Source of the DNA: Glaciihabitans sp. dw_435 | GTDB lineage: Bacteria > Actinomycetota > Actinomycetes > Actinomycetales > Microbacteriaceae | DNA: 64,000 nt | Direction of reading: 5' to 3' | Assembly (NCBI RefSeq): GCF_018449675.1 | Contig: NZ_JAAVUZ010000002.1 | Span: forward strand, 310,001-374,000 | Shown: piece by piece, positions 17,734 to 26,066 of the stretch | Position numbering within the stretch: position 1 is the first letter of the stretch | Layout of the letters: each line of letters begins with the position of its first letter | The notes under the pieces: generated by a model | What the model was told of the DNA's origin: nothing | The model's input: only the letters and a program-made list of their open reading frames with translations | Databases searched by the model: none | Position numbers and translations under genes: made by a program

Positions 17734-18830
17734 GCCAGACACCAGCAACCTCCTCGAAGCCCGCCGCCTGGCGCACCACCGTGGTGCGCGTGACCGGTGG
17801 CGTCGAATTCTGGACGATCCCTGTCGCCATCCTGCTTGCCTTCATCGTCGGTGGCGTGCTCATGGTCGTCGCCGGGGTCAACCCGTTCGACGCCTACGCG
17901 GCACTCGTCAACGGCGCCTTCGGCACCACCCAGCACGTGGCAGACACGCTCATCGAGGCAACCCCGCTCGCCCTCATCGGTGTCGGCATCGCGCTGTGTT
18001 TCCGGGGTGGCATCTTCAACGTCGGTGCGGAGGGCCAATTCCTCCTCGGAGGAATGGCCGCGGCCCTCGTTGGCCAGGCGCTCGGCACGGCGCCCTCCAT
18101 CGTGACCCTGCTCGGAATGGCCATCGCCGCGATGATCGCCGGGGCCGCGTGGGCAGGCATCGCGGCGCTGTTGAAGGTCTACCTCGGGGCATCCGAAACT
18201 CTCACGACCATCATGCTCACCTACGTCGCCACCTACCTCGTGTCGTACCTGCTGAACGGTCCCGCCAAGGATCCCGCCAGCCCGCTCGCGCAGACCGCGC
18301 CGCTGACGTCGTCGGGGCTGCTGCCCGCCCTGCTCCCCGGAACCACGCTGCACGTCGGCATCATCCTTGCGGTGGTCGTGGCCATCGCCGCCCACCTGTT
18401 CCTGCGCCGCAGGGTCGGCGGATTCCAGCTCATCGCGACGGGACTCAACCCCGTCGCCGCCCGCAGCGCGGGGCTCCCGGTGCGGCGCATCTTCATCTCC
18501 GTCTTCCTCGCCAGCGGTGCCCTCGCCGGACTCGCCGGCATGGTGCAGGTCGCCGGCGTGCAGGGAAAGATGATCGTCAACCTCTCTCCCGGTTACGGCT
18601 ACACAGCCATCGTCGTTGCCCTGCTCGGGCGCAGCAGCCCCCTCGGTGCACTTTTCGCGGCGCTGTTCTTCGGTGCGCTGTCCGCGGGCGGCGCCTCGAT
18701 GGAGACAAGCGTCGGCGTTCCCGCCTCCCTCGTCACGATCGTGCAGTACCTCACGGTTCTGCTTGTCATCGCGTACACCGCCTTCCGCACCCTGCGCAGA
18801 CCGTCGCGCACCGCAGAGGGTGAGGAGTAA
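17730..18830 (+). CDS. ABC transporter permease, nucleoside type (first)
   Basis: A 366-residue BPD_transp_2 permease with about nine to ten hydrophobic helices. Diagnostic stretches are 'CFRGGIFNVGAEGQFLLGGM' and 'ATGLNPVAARSAGLPVRRIF', the loop that meets the ATPase. It resembles NupP/YufP-type permeases partnered with BMP proteins. The start ATG overlaps the ATPase stop, and the next permease begins three bases after its stop. Together with it this makes the membrane channel of the importer. Confidence 0.92.
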   Translation: MSQTPATSSKPAAWRTTVVRVTGGVEFWTIPVAILLAFIVGGVLMVVAGVNPFDAYAALVNGAFGTTQHVADTLIEATPLALIGVGIALCFRGGIFNVGAEGQFLLGGMAAALVGQALGTAPSIVTLLGMAIAAMIAGAAWAGIAALLKVYLGASETLTTIMLTYVATYLVSYLLNGPAKDPASPLAQTAPLTSSGLLPALLPGTTLHVGIILAVVVAIAAHLFLRRRVGGFQLIATGLNPVAARSAGLPVRRIFISVFLASGALAGLAGMVQVAGVQGKMIVNLSPGYGYTAIVVALLGRSSPLGALFAALFFGALSAGGASMETSVGVPASLVTIVQYLTVLLVIAYTAFRTLRRPSRTAEGEE

Positions 18831-18833
18831 GCC

Positions 18834-19781
18834 ATGGACATCCTCAACTGGATCGTTTCCGCCTCGGGCGAAGGCTTCTTCTCCGCCACCATGCGACTGG
18901 CAGTCCCCCTGCTGCTCGCGGCAATCGGTGCCATCTACGCCGAGCGCGCCGGCGCCATCAACGTCGGGCTCGAGGGCATGATGCTCTCGTCCGCCCTCAG
19001 CGCCGCACTCGTTGCCTCCAGCACCGGCAGCACGACCACGGGTCTTCTCGCCGGCGTTGTCACCGGTGTCGGCGTCGCCGCGCTGCTCGCCATTTTCACC
19101 GTGCTGCTGCCCGCAGACCCCGTGGTCGTCGGTATTTCGCTCAACCTGCTCGCCGTGGGTGGAACGAGCTTCATCTTCCGGGTGGCGGTGGGCCAGGCAG
19201 GCACCACGAGCACCACACCGGTGATCGAGGCATCCCCCATTCCCGGCCTCGACCAGATTCCGATCCTCGGGCCACTGCTCTTCGACCAGAGCTACCTCGT
19301 CTACATCGCACTGCTCGGCGTCGTCGTCACCTGGCTCGTGCTCAAGTACACGGGTTGGGGACTGTTGATCCGCTCCGCCGGTGAGCACCCCGCGGCCGTC
19401 GACAGCCTCGGCCTCAGCGTCAACCGCACGCGTTTTCTCGCGCTGCTGGTCAGCGGCGGTTTCGCCGGGCTCGGCGGGGCGTTCCTCAGCCTCGTGGCGT
19501 CCAACCAGTTCGTCGAGAACATGACGGCGGGCCGCGGCTACATCGCGATGGCGATCCTCATCCTCGGCCAGCGCAGCCCGTGGGGCGTTCTCATCGCCTC
19601 CCTGATCTTCGGCGCGGGAGATGCCTTCCAGTTGCGGGCTCAGCTCGACAACACCGGCATCCCGTTCCAATTCCTGTTGATGATCCCCTATGTCCTGACC
19701 ATCGTCACTCTGGCGGTGTTCGGACGGAAACTCATCGATCCGGCAGCACTCGGAAAGCACTTCAGAAGGGGACATCGATGA
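18834..19781 (+). CDS. ABC transporter permease, nucleoside type (second)
   Basis: A 315-residue permease, the partner of the preceding one. It has 'ERAGAINVGLEGMMLSSALSAAL', matching the GxxNxGxEG motif of the family, and the coupling loop 'SAGEHPAAVDSLGLSVNRTRF'. About eight to nine membrane helices are visible. GTGAGGAGTAAGCC upstream of the ATG at 18834 is a strong ribosome binding site. The stop overlaps the start of the deaminase gene as ATGA, so uptake and deamination are translationally coupled. Confidence 0.92.
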   Translation: MDILNWIVSASGEGFFSATMRLAVPLLLAAIGAIYAERAGAINVGLEGMMLSSALSAALVASSTGSTTTGLLAGVVTGVGVAALLAIFTVLLPADPVVVGISLNLLAVGGTSFIFRVAVGQAGTTSTTPVIEASPIPGLDQIPILGPLLFDQSYLVYIALLGVVVTWLVLKYTGWGLLIRSAGEHPAAVDSLGLSVNRTRFLALLVSGGFAGLGGAFLSLVASNQFVENMTAGRGYIAMAILILGQRSPWGVLIASLIFGAGDAFQLRAQLDNTGIPFQFLLMIPYVLTIVTLAVFGRKLIDPAALGKHFRRGHR

Positions 19782-20818
19782 GTCAGACAATCAGCGCCAG
19801 CGCCACCCAGCCCGGCTCCGCCACCGCGCTGCGGCCGATCGCCGAACTGCACGTCCACGTCGAGGGCACCCTCGAGGTCGAACTCATGGTGAAGCTCGCC
19901 CGCCGCAACGGCATCGTACTGCCCACCTACGACGCCGACGTGCTGCGCGAGAAGTACAAGTTCGACTCCCTGCAGTCGTTCCTCGACATTTACTACGAGA
20001 ACCTCGCGGTGCTGAAAACCGAGGACGACTTCTACGACCTCGCCACCGCCTACCTCACCCGTGCGGCGGCTGCAGGTGTGCGTCACGCCGAGATCTTCTT
20101 CGATCCCCAGACGCACCTGCTCAACGACATCCCCATCGAGGTGGTGTTCGGCGGCTTCAGCGCCGCGCTGGGCGACGCCCGCACCAACCTCGACGTCTCC
20201 AGCGGTCTCATCATGTGCTTCCTGCGGGATCAGGGCGCGGATGCCGCGATGCAGACCCTCGAGCAGGCACTCCCCTTCCGTGACAGCTTCATCGGCGTCG
20301 GGCTCGATTCGGCCGAGGTGGGTTTTCCGCCGTCGCTGTTCACCGACGTCTTCGCCCGGGCATCGGCCGAAGGATTACGCCGCGTCGCCCATGCCGGCGA
20401 GGAGGGCGGTCCCGACTACGTGTGGGAGGCCCTCGACCTGCTCGGCGTCGAGCGCATCGACCACGGCAACCGAGCCCTGGAGGATCCGTACCTCGTCGCG
20501 CGCCTGCGGGATGAGCAGATACCCCTGACGGTCTGCCCGCTGTCGAACGTGGCACTGCGCACCGCGTCATCCGACCTGTCCCAGCATCCGCTGCTCAACA
20601 TGCTCGACGAGGGACTGCTCGTCACGATCAACAGCGATGACCCAGCCTACTTCGGCGGCTACATCGACGACAACCTGACCGCCATGACCGAGGCACTCGA
20701 CCTCAGCCCGGCCCAGCTCGACACGCTCGCGGAGAACTCGTTCACCGCATCGTTCCTGCCGGAGGCCGACAAGATCCGCTACACAGCAGAAGTGAGCAAG
20801 TACCGTGCAGAGCGTTGA
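19778..20818 (+). CDS. Adenine deaminase-like member of the adenosine deaminase family
   Basis: A 346-residue zinc amidohydrolase. 'ELHVHVEGTLE' supplies the HxH metal site, 'HAGEEGGPDYVWEALDLLGVERIDHG' the next metal His, catalytic Glu and a further His, and 'TINSDDPAYFGGYI' the metal/catalytic Asp. 'RHAEIFFDPQTHLLN' and 'VCPLSNVALR...HPLLNMLDEGL' are characteristic of the Aah1/PA0148 adenine deaminase group, not of classical Add. I therefore expect adenine to hypoxanthine (EC 3.5.4.2), with adenosine as the alternative. It is co-translated with the ABC permease. Start at 19778 with AGAAGGGG upstream. Confidence 0.87.
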   Translation: MSQTISASATQPGSATALRPIAELHVHVEGTLEVELMVKLARRNGIVLPTYDADVLREKYKFDSLQSFLDIYYENLAVLKTEDDFYDLATAYLTRAAAAGVRHAEIFFDPQTHLLNDIPIEVVFGGFSAALGDARTNLDVSSGLIMCFLRDQGADAAMQTLEQALPFRDSFIGVGLDSAEVGFPPSLFTDVFARASAEGLRRVAHAGEEGGPDYVWEALDLLGVERIDHGNRALEDPYLVARLRDEQIPLTVCPLSNVALRTASSDLSQHPLLNMLDEGLLVTINSDDPAYFGGYIDDNLTAMTEALDLSPAQLDTLAENSFTASFLPEADKIRYTAEVSKYRAER

Positions 20819-21272
20819 ACTGACGACGGGCCGGCGCATTGGCGTCGTCCTGCACCCGGGCGACGACGTCCTCTCCACGATCGCCGATGCGTGCGTGTTC
20901 CACGGCGTGAAGCAGGGCTACGTCTCGGTGTTCCTCGGCGCCTTCCGCTCGGTGCGCTTCATCGCCTCGCACGAGCCCGTTGCCGACCCGGAACCGCCGC
21001 TCAAGGACTCCACCACCGTCGAGTACGTCGAGGGCGTCGGCAGCGGATCGGTCACCTGGGATGAGGTTCTGGGCGCGCCGCAGGTGCACCTGCACGTCGC
21101 CGTTGGAGTGAAGGATGACGCGGCCGCTGGCCATGCGGGTCACCTGTTGGCGGCCACCACCCACTACGTCGCCGAGCTCGTGATCGAAGAGGTGCTCGCT
21201 CCGACCATGTCGCGCGTGTCCGACGTCAACGCGCACGGGCTCGAAAACCTCGCCTTCACGTACCGCGGCTGA
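20805..21272 (+). CDS. PPC/DUF296 domain protein
   Basis: A 155-residue single-domain protein of the plants-and-prokaryotes-conserved (PPC, DUF296) fold. The core pattern is 'PQVHLHVAVGVKDDAAAGHAGHLLA', followed by 'VAELVIEEV'. Bacterial PPC proteins form trimers and have no established activity; plant versions are part of AT-hook DNA-binding proteins. It starts at a GTG inside the deaminase gene (14-base overlap), so it is the last gene of the purine operon and may act with the deaminase. Function unknown. Confidence 0.8.
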   Translation: MQSVELTTGRRIGVVLHPGDDVLSTIADACVFHGVKQGYVSVFLGAFRSVRFIASHEPVADPEPPLKDSTTVEYVEGVGSGSVTWDEVLGAPQVHLHVAVGVKDDAAAGHAGHLLAATTHYVAELVIEEVLAPTMSRVSDVNAHGLENLAFTYRG

Positions 21273-21281
21273 CGCCCGACG

Positions 21282-21689
21282 CTAGACCATCGCGAGCGCG
21301 GCGGCTCCGGCGCGGGCGACCCGACGGTCGTTGTCGACGGTGCTGCCGCTCACTCCGATGGCGCCGACGATCTTGCCCTCGATCGTGAGGGGGATCCCGC
21401 CCGGGAAGCTGATCAACCCGCCATTGGACACCTCGATGTTGTACAACGGTCCACCCGGCTGGGATAGCTCGCCCAGGTCCCCGGACTCCATGTCGAAGAA
21501 CCGTGCCGTGCGGGCCTTCTTGATCGCGATGTCGAGACTGCCGAGCCACGCGCCATCCATTCGAATGAAGGCGGTGAGGTTGGCTCCCTCGTCCACGACT
21601 GCGATGTTCATGGCGGTGTTGATCTCCTCGGCGACGCGTCGCGCGGCCTCGATGACCGCCTGCGCGTGCTCCAGCGTCATGTCACTCAT
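21282..21689 (-). CDS. GlcG/HbpS-like (DUF336) protein
   Basis: A 135-residue protein with the full GlcG/HbpS domain: '[43 protein letters not shown]', '[12 protein letters not shown]' and '[20 protein letters not shown]'. The family includes the haem-responsive HbpS of Streptomyces and the GlcG/PduO-C cobalamin-related domains; the ligand here is not known. The ATG at 21689 is preceded by GGAGAA. It converges on the PPC gene, ten bases away, without a clear terminator. Confidence 0.87.
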   Translation of the reverse strand: MSDMTLEHAQAVIEAARRVAEEINTAMNIAVVDEGANLTAFIRMDGAWLGSLDIAIKKARTARFFDMESGDLGELSQPGGPLYNIEVSNGGLISFPGGIPLTIEGKIVGAIGVSGSTVDNDRRVARAGAAALAMV

Positions 21690-21844
21690 TGTTTTCTCCG
21701 TTCGGTCGATGCCCTCCGGCCCCGTTGCCGGACGTGCAGTGCGACCGTTCCAGTTCACGCGGGGTGACACCCTCTGTCTACCCCTCGCGCGAAGGCCCGA
21801 AGGGGGGCTAACCCGCCCGCGGCAACCGCAGTGAGCCTCGTCCG

Positions 21845-21935
21845 TTTCGCCAAATGAGGACATTCCGGCGAGAGAGGGCCCCGGAGTCCTCATCTGGCGC
21901 GAATGCCTCCCGATCTCCTCATCTGGCGAAATCGA
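21845..21935. repeat. Three copies of a TTTCGCCAGATGAGGA-type motif, partly a hairpin
   Basis: The motif occurs as GTTTCGCCAAATGAGGAC (21845-21862, + sense), then inverted as GTCCTCATCTGGCG (21886-21899), and again inverted as CTCCTCATCTGGCGAAAT (21915-21932). The first and second form an imperfect stem of about 19 pairs, including CCGG arms. A related copy is in the gene-free region near 11336. The rest of 21690-22092 has no gene. Confidence 0.75.
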
Positions 21936-22092
21936 CTGCGCTGGATCGGCCGATGGCGGGGCTGCACGGCGGCCTTCCGGCCCATCCAGTTGCCAAGCAA
22001 CCGGTCTGCCGCGGGTAGACCGCCAGTCAGCCCCTCGTCACTGCCAGACTCATCTGTACGTCCGCCCTCGACAGCATCCACCTGGAGTACGA

Positions 22093-22743
22093 ATGGCATT
22101 CTTCCGACGCCGCCGCGCAAAGAACCCAACCGCAGCCATCGCCGCCTTCTGGACCTGGTGGCGAGAAAGTGGAGCCGCTGCCTTTGAGAAGGGCGCGGCG
22201 ACCAACGAATGGGGCGCTGCGGCCGAGGAGATGTCGCGACGCGTCGACGCGATCAACCCTTCCCTGAGCTGGGAGCTCGCGGGTGGGTTTGACGCTGAGC
22301 TGGCTCTGGTGGTGACCGGGGCGGGATCCCGGGAGCTACGTCCCATCACCGACCAGTGGTTGAGAGCAGCTCCACCGGCAACCGAGATCTGGGAATACAT
22401 TGACTACCGACGCCGCTCCGATCTCAACGAAGGTTTCCCCGTGATGTATGAGGATGTCCTTGTGGAGTTCAGCGACGCGCGCTTCGTCATGGATATCGCC
22501 CCGGATTACTCCTTCGTCGACGTCGATGTGTACCACCCCGCCTTCGCTCTCCTCACTGGAGTCGAGGGGCCTGGTGGCGCCACCTTCCTCATTCTCGATG
22601 CACTCGTGGGCGAGAGAGATGTCGAGGAGTTCATCGGTGGCGTCGACGTCATGCACGGTTCCGCGCCGGCCGGTGCCGTCGACGGAGCCGCACTTCTCGC
22701 CGCGATCGACGCCATCAAAGCGAAGCGAGACTCCCTGCGCTGA
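22093..22743 (+). CDS. Hypothetical protein
   Basis: A 216-residue soluble acidic protein that I cannot place in a family. It begins with a basic patch 'MAFFRRRRAKNP', then 'IAAFWTWWRESGAAAFEKGAATNEWG', a mixed alpha/beta core with 'SWELAGGFDAELALVVTGAGSREL' and 'WEYIDYRR', and a helical Lys/Arg end. No signal peptide or membrane segment. The pattern of Trp-rich helices and 'ELALVVTGAGSRELRP' resembles small uncharacterised proteins of other bacteria that are annotated only as hypothetical. GC-rich third positions support coding. It is monocistronic and convergent with the NUDIX gene. Confidence 0.7.
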   Translation: MAFFRRRRAKNPTAAIAAFWTWWRESGAAAFEKGAATNEWGAAAEEMSRRVDAINPSLSWELAGGFDAELALVVTGAGSRELRPITDQWLRAAPPATEIWEYIDYRRRSDLNEGFPVMYEDVLVEFSDARFVMDIAPDYSFVDVDVYHPAFALLTGVEGPGGATFLILDALVGERDVEEFIGGVDVMHGSAPAGAVDGAALLAAIDAIKAKRDSLR

Positions 22744-22772
22744 GCGGGCACGGCTAGCACCTGGTCGGCCCG

Positions 22773-23357
22773 CTAACCAGCCTCTACAACTGCTGGGAGC
22801 AGTCCGCGCGCGGCCGCCATCACCCGGGCGATGAGCACGGCGGGGTCGACGATGTCGCCCGACGCAATCAGCCGGTCCAGTTCCTCCAACGTGATCCACA
22901 CGGCAGTGACCTGCTCCGCGGGGTCCGAGGTGTCCGCAACGCCAACGCTCGTCGCACGGCAGAAAAAGATGTGCGCGGGCCAGGCGACACGTCCGGGATT
23001 CGGGAAAAACGTGTGCAGCGGGTCGAGGGACACCGGGATGAGCCCGATCTCTTCGCGACACTCGCGGAACGCGGCATCCACTGGTCTCTCATCTGCGTCG
23101 CCGGCACCACCTGGCAGATCGTAGATCCATCGGTCGATCGCGTAGCGGTACTGCCGCGTGAGGCAGAGCCGGCTGAGTTCATCGACGATGAGCACCGCGA
23201 CGGCGAAGGGAATGCTCTCGTCGACTTCGAAAGTGGATGTCCCGCCGCCGGGCAACACCACGTCATGCTCGGTCACCACCACCCGACCGCGGTACACCTC
23301 GCGTGATCCCGTGGTCGTCCAGTGGAGTTCCGTGAGCGACGCGTCGAGGGATGTCAT
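22773..23357 (-). CDS. NUDIX hydrolase, ADP-ribose pyrophosphatase-like
   Basis: A 194-residue NUDIX enzyme. The NUDIX box is present as 'GGAGDADERPVDAAFRECREEIGL', here spanning about residues 76-98, with the metal-binding Glu residues intact. The N-terminal beta region 'REVYRGRVVVTEHDVVLPGG' and 'LTRQYRYAIDRWIYDLPGG' are typical of ADP-ribose/nucleoside diphosphate sugar hydrolases (NudF type). The exact substrate is not settled. The start ATG at 23357 leaves a 20-residue upstream opening out. It is downstream of pucR on the same strand, 40 bases after that gene. Confidence 0.85.
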   Translation of the reverse strand: MTSLDASLTELHWTTTGSREVYRGRVVVTEHDVVLPGGGTSTFEVDESIPFAVAVLIVDELSRLCLTRQYRYAIDRWIYDLPGGAGDADERPVDAAFRECREEIGLIPVSLDPLHTFFPNPGRVAWPAHIFFCRATSVGVADTSDPAEQVTAVWITLEELDRLIASGDIVDPAVLIARVMAAARGLLPAVVEAG

Positions 23358-23397
23358 GTATCCATCATGCGCCGCCGACACTGCGCAGCGGCCGGGG

Positions 23398-24963
23398 CTA
23401 CGGGCCGACCGGCCCAAGGCTCGCGAGCGCGAGGTACATGTCGACGCGATCCTCCATCGAGCTGAGGTCGCGGTTGGTCAGCATCTCGATGCGACCGATG
23501 CGGTAGCGCAGGGTGTTGGGGTGCATGTGCAGCTGACGGGCGGACTCGACCCACGCGCCGCCGCTCTCGAGGAACGCCCGGAGGGTTCCCACGAGGTCGC
23601 CGCCATTCTTGGTGTCGTACGCGATGAGGGGACGCAGCACCTCGGACGCATAGGCCGAGCGGGTGCGCTCCCCCAGCATCATGAGCAGGTCGCGGTGCGA
23701 CTGCACACTCGAAGTGTTGGACAGCAGCACGGGGCCGCTTCCGCTGAGGTTTGCGAGCCGTTCGCGGGCCACGGCGATGCCGGATCCGAGCTGGCTGACG
23801 CCCATGATCGGGTCACTCAGGCCCATGCGCAGCTGGCGCCCCGCGAGGAACGGCAGGTAGTCCTCGGCGAGACGGATGACGCCGTCCTCGTACGATTCGC
23901 CGTCCTGCCCGGCACCGCTGACCAGCAGCACCGCCCGGCCGTCCATGATGCCTCCGATCACGTGGCTGCTCTGGGTCGAGAACATTCGGTACGCCATCTC
24001 GAGCACCGCCGAGGGTGGGAAGCGCGGGTCATCCACTTCGGCAATGACGATCGAGGTGGCAAGTTGCGGGTCGAGGCCCTCAAGCCGCATGCGCGCGGAG
24101 ATCTCGCCGGGTGAGACGGTGTCATCGATGAGCAACTGCACGAGCTCGGACACGTGGCTGTGGTGCGAGTCACGCCAGCGGCTGGACAGCTCGAGCTCCA
24201 CCCGAAGCGCCCCGAGCAGCGCGGAGACGACGATCGACACCTCCGGGGAGAAGGTGCGGTAGTCGCCCCAGCAAACGAGGTGGCCGGCCGCGCGGTCCTG
24301 GCCGGTGCCGATGGCCCACACCGAGAACGGGCGGTCGTCGGCGTCGGGCACGAGGGTGATTTCGGCTCCGGTGGCGTTCATCATCTGGTTCCACACGGCC
24401 GCAACATGCACACGGGTCGGCTCGGCGCCCGCTGTCGCGATTACCGATCCGACCGTGTCGATCACCCAGCAGGAGATGGCGAACTCGTCATGGAAGAGCT
24501 GCAACGCCGCGGCAGCGCCGCCCCCGCGACCGAGAACGTCGGACAGTTGGCGATTGAAGCGGATGCCCCGGGCGAGGAGCCCGTTCGTCGACCCCGGCTG
24601 GCCCTTGGCGACTTCCTCGGACAACGTCTTGAACGACACCGTCTCGGCGATCGTGGCGAGGGTGAGCTGATGCTGCCTGCACAGGGCGATGAGTTCGTCG
24701 GGGATGGAACCGATTTCGATGATGCCGACGATGAGGGCTGCAACCCGTTGGCGGGCAAGCGCGTTGACGAATTTCTCCATGCCGCCCGGGCGGGAAACCC
24801 ACAGTCCGCTGGTCAGGACGACATCGCCGACGGAAAGGAATCGGGACGGGTCGGGCAGGTCGGTGATGTACACACCTGTCACCTGGCGCTCGAGCGCGTT
24901 CTCGCCGGGAACAAGGATGGAGATGCCCAGCTCGGGCCGACGGGCGAGGTCACCGAAGTTCAT
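23398..24963 (-). CDS. PucR-family transcriptional regulator
   Basis: A 521-residue regulator. Residues 1-125 form the PucR N-terminal domain ('GENALERQVTGVYITDLPDPSRFL', 'LTSGLWVSRPGGMEKFVNALA'), a central region of about 250 residues may be GGDEF-derived, and the last 60 hold the HTH_30 ('ESARQLHMHPNTLRYRIGRI'). In Bacillus PucR controls purine catabolism. Here it lies 2-9 kb from the purine transporter and deaminase genes, so it is a plausible regulator of them, though no shared site was identified. GGAGGG precedes the ATG at 24963. The NUDIX gene follows. Confidence 0.88.
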   Translation of the reverse strand: MNFGDLARRPELGISILVPGENALERQVTGVYITDLPDPSRFLSVGDVVLTSGLWVSRPGGMEKFVNALARQRVAALIVGIIEIGSIPDELIALCRQHQLTLATIAETVSFKTLSEEVAKGQPGSTNGLLARGIRFNRQLSDVLGRGGGAAAALQLFHDEFAISCWVIDTVGSVIATAGAEPTRVHVAAVWNQMMNATGAEITLVPDADDRPFSVWAIGTGQDRAAGHLVCWGDYRTFSPEVSIVVSALLGALRVELELSSRWRDSHHSHVSELVQLLIDDTVSPGEISARMRLEGLDPQLATSIVIAEVDDPRFPPSAVLEMAYRMFSTQSSHVIGGIMDGRAVLLVSGAGQDGESYEDGVIRLAEDYLPFLAGRQLRMGLSDPIMGVSQLGSGIAVARERLANLSGSGPVLLSNTSSVQSHRDLLMMLGERTRSAYASEVLRPLIAYDTKNGGDLVGTLRAFLESGGAWVESARQLHMHPNTLRYRIGRIEMLTNRDLSSMEDRVDMYLALASLGPVGP

Positions 24964-25217
24964 GGCTGCCCACCCTCCAGTCTCTCGAAGCGATCCCCCG
25001 TGCACATATCCTACGGCGGCTCCGGGGGTAGCCCGTCGTGTCTACTCGCGGGCCTCGGAGGTGAGGAATCCCTGTGTTTTCGCGGGCCGCCTGTCGGGAA
25101 GAGCGCCTTCGCCCGGACCTCGCTCAGTGGCGCCGCCGCTGATCGGGCACGAAACGAGTTAGCCGCAACTTTGACCTTCTATGCTCTGGCCATGACTAGC
25201 AGCACAGGAGGACGGGC

Positions 25218-25727
25218 ATGTCGCTGAACGCTCCCTTTGTGGAACGGCGGATCGCGCACGAACTCAACGAGCCGTACTACGGGGCAACACTCCCCATCGC
25301 GGTAAGCCGCTTCTTCCGGAAATACTCGATCTTTTACGGACAGGCGAGCCGGAGCGAATTCTGGTGGTGGATGCTCGTTGCCGGCGTCGTGCAAGTTACG
25401 TTCTCCGCCGTGTCTGTCGCTCTGGGTGGCACCTTTTCCATACCGGAAGGGCCCGTGGTCAACTTCGACGATGGCAGCCTGGATACGACAATCCAGTCCA
25501 TCACGTCGTTCGGCGTGGCCTCATCGATTGTCCCCATCAACGTCCTGTGGTCGCTCTGGTCCATCATCACCGTCGTCCCCACGCTCGCGCTGACATTCCG
25601 TCGACTGCACGACGGCAACCACACGGGAACCTGGTTCTGGATCACCCTCATTCCCGGGCTGGGGTCACTCGTGCTCCTCATACTGTTGGCGGGTCCCACT
25701 CGCCCGTCCGGGTCGCGGTTCTTCTAG
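25218..25727 (+). CDS. DUF805 family membrane protein
   Basis: A 169-residue membrane protein. After a cytoplasmic N-terminus with 'FFRKYSIFYGQASRSEFWWWML' (the conserved DUF805 start), it has about three to four hydrophobic helices and the family's 'ALTFRRLHDGNHTGTWFW' and 'LLAGPTRPSGSRFF' ends. The biochemical role of DUF805 proteins is not known. The AGGAGG at 25206-25212 is a strong ribosome binding site. The HTH gene follows after a regulated promoter, so it is a separate unit. Confidence 0.85.
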   Translation: MSLNAPFVERRIAHELNEPYYGATLPIAVSRFFRKYSIFYGQASRSEFWWWMLVAGVVQVTFSAVSVALGGTFSIPEGPVVNFDDGSLDTTIQSITSFGVASSIVPINVLWSLWSIITVVPTLALTFRRLHDGNHTGTWFWITLIPGLGSLVLLILLAGPTRPSGSRFF

Positions 25728-25739
25728 GGTCATCCGCTT

Positions 25740-25783
25740 GTCAACGTAGATTGACAACCCGAAAAGTGTCAACTAACGTTGAC
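25740..25783 (+). promoter_or_regulatory. Promoter with two palindromic operators, small HTH gene
   Basis: Palindrome 1 is GTCAACGTAGATTGAC (25740-25755). Palindrome 2 is GTCAACTAACGTTGAC (25768-25783, perfect six-base arms). A TTGACA -35 (25751-25756) and TAACGT -10 (25774-25779) are spaced by 17 bases; each lies inside or overlaps one operator. The transcription start would be at about 25786, one base before the ATG at 25787, giving a leaderless message. Occupied operators would block the polymerase, so autorepression by the downstream HTH protein is likely. Confidence 0.75.
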
Positions 25784-25786
25784 GGC

Positions 25787-26002
25787 ATGGACTCCGGAAC
25801 CATCCACACCCTCGCCGCCAGCGCCGACTCGGACGACCCGATCATGGCCCTCGGCGCGATTCGCAAGCTTCGTCAGGAGCTCGATCGCGTCGAAGTGATC
25901 GCCGTGCGACGAGCCCGCAACGCCGGGGCATCCTGGCAACTCATCGCTATTGCCCTCGCCGTGTCACGCCAGGCCGTACACAAGAAGTATGGTCGGAGCT
26001 GA
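25787..26002 (+). CDS. Small helix-turn-helix protein
   Basis: A 71-residue protein. The C-terminal half 'AIRKLRQELDRVEVIAVRRARNAGASWQLIAIALAVSRQAVHKKYG' forms a helix followed by a helix-turn-helix: 'SWQLIAIALAVSRQAVHKKY' is the standard recognition pattern. The N-terminal 25 residues are acidic. It matches small DNA-binding proteins found in actinobacteria next to transport or ATPase genes. Leaderless, with two palindromic sites over its own promoter; it lies 64 bases before an ABC exporter, which is likely a second target. Confidence 0.85.
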   Translation: MDSGTIHTLAASADSDDPIMALGAIRKLRQELDRVEVIAVRRARNAGASWQLIAIALAVSRQAVHKKYGRS

Positions 26003-26066
26003 TCGCTCTGTCCCCGGGCACCGTCCCGCCCGCCCTCACTCACGCCGTCCCACAGAAAGCCGCACC

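Noticed and set aside
17670-19790. Very long minus-strand frame opposite the two permease genes
   Set aside because: Shadow of strong + strand permease genes in high-GC DNA; the product is Asp/Glu/Gly/Arg low-complexity with no membrane or domain pattern. The same holds for 1797-3032, 2884-4740, 26040-27962 and 45651-46778 on the minus strand.
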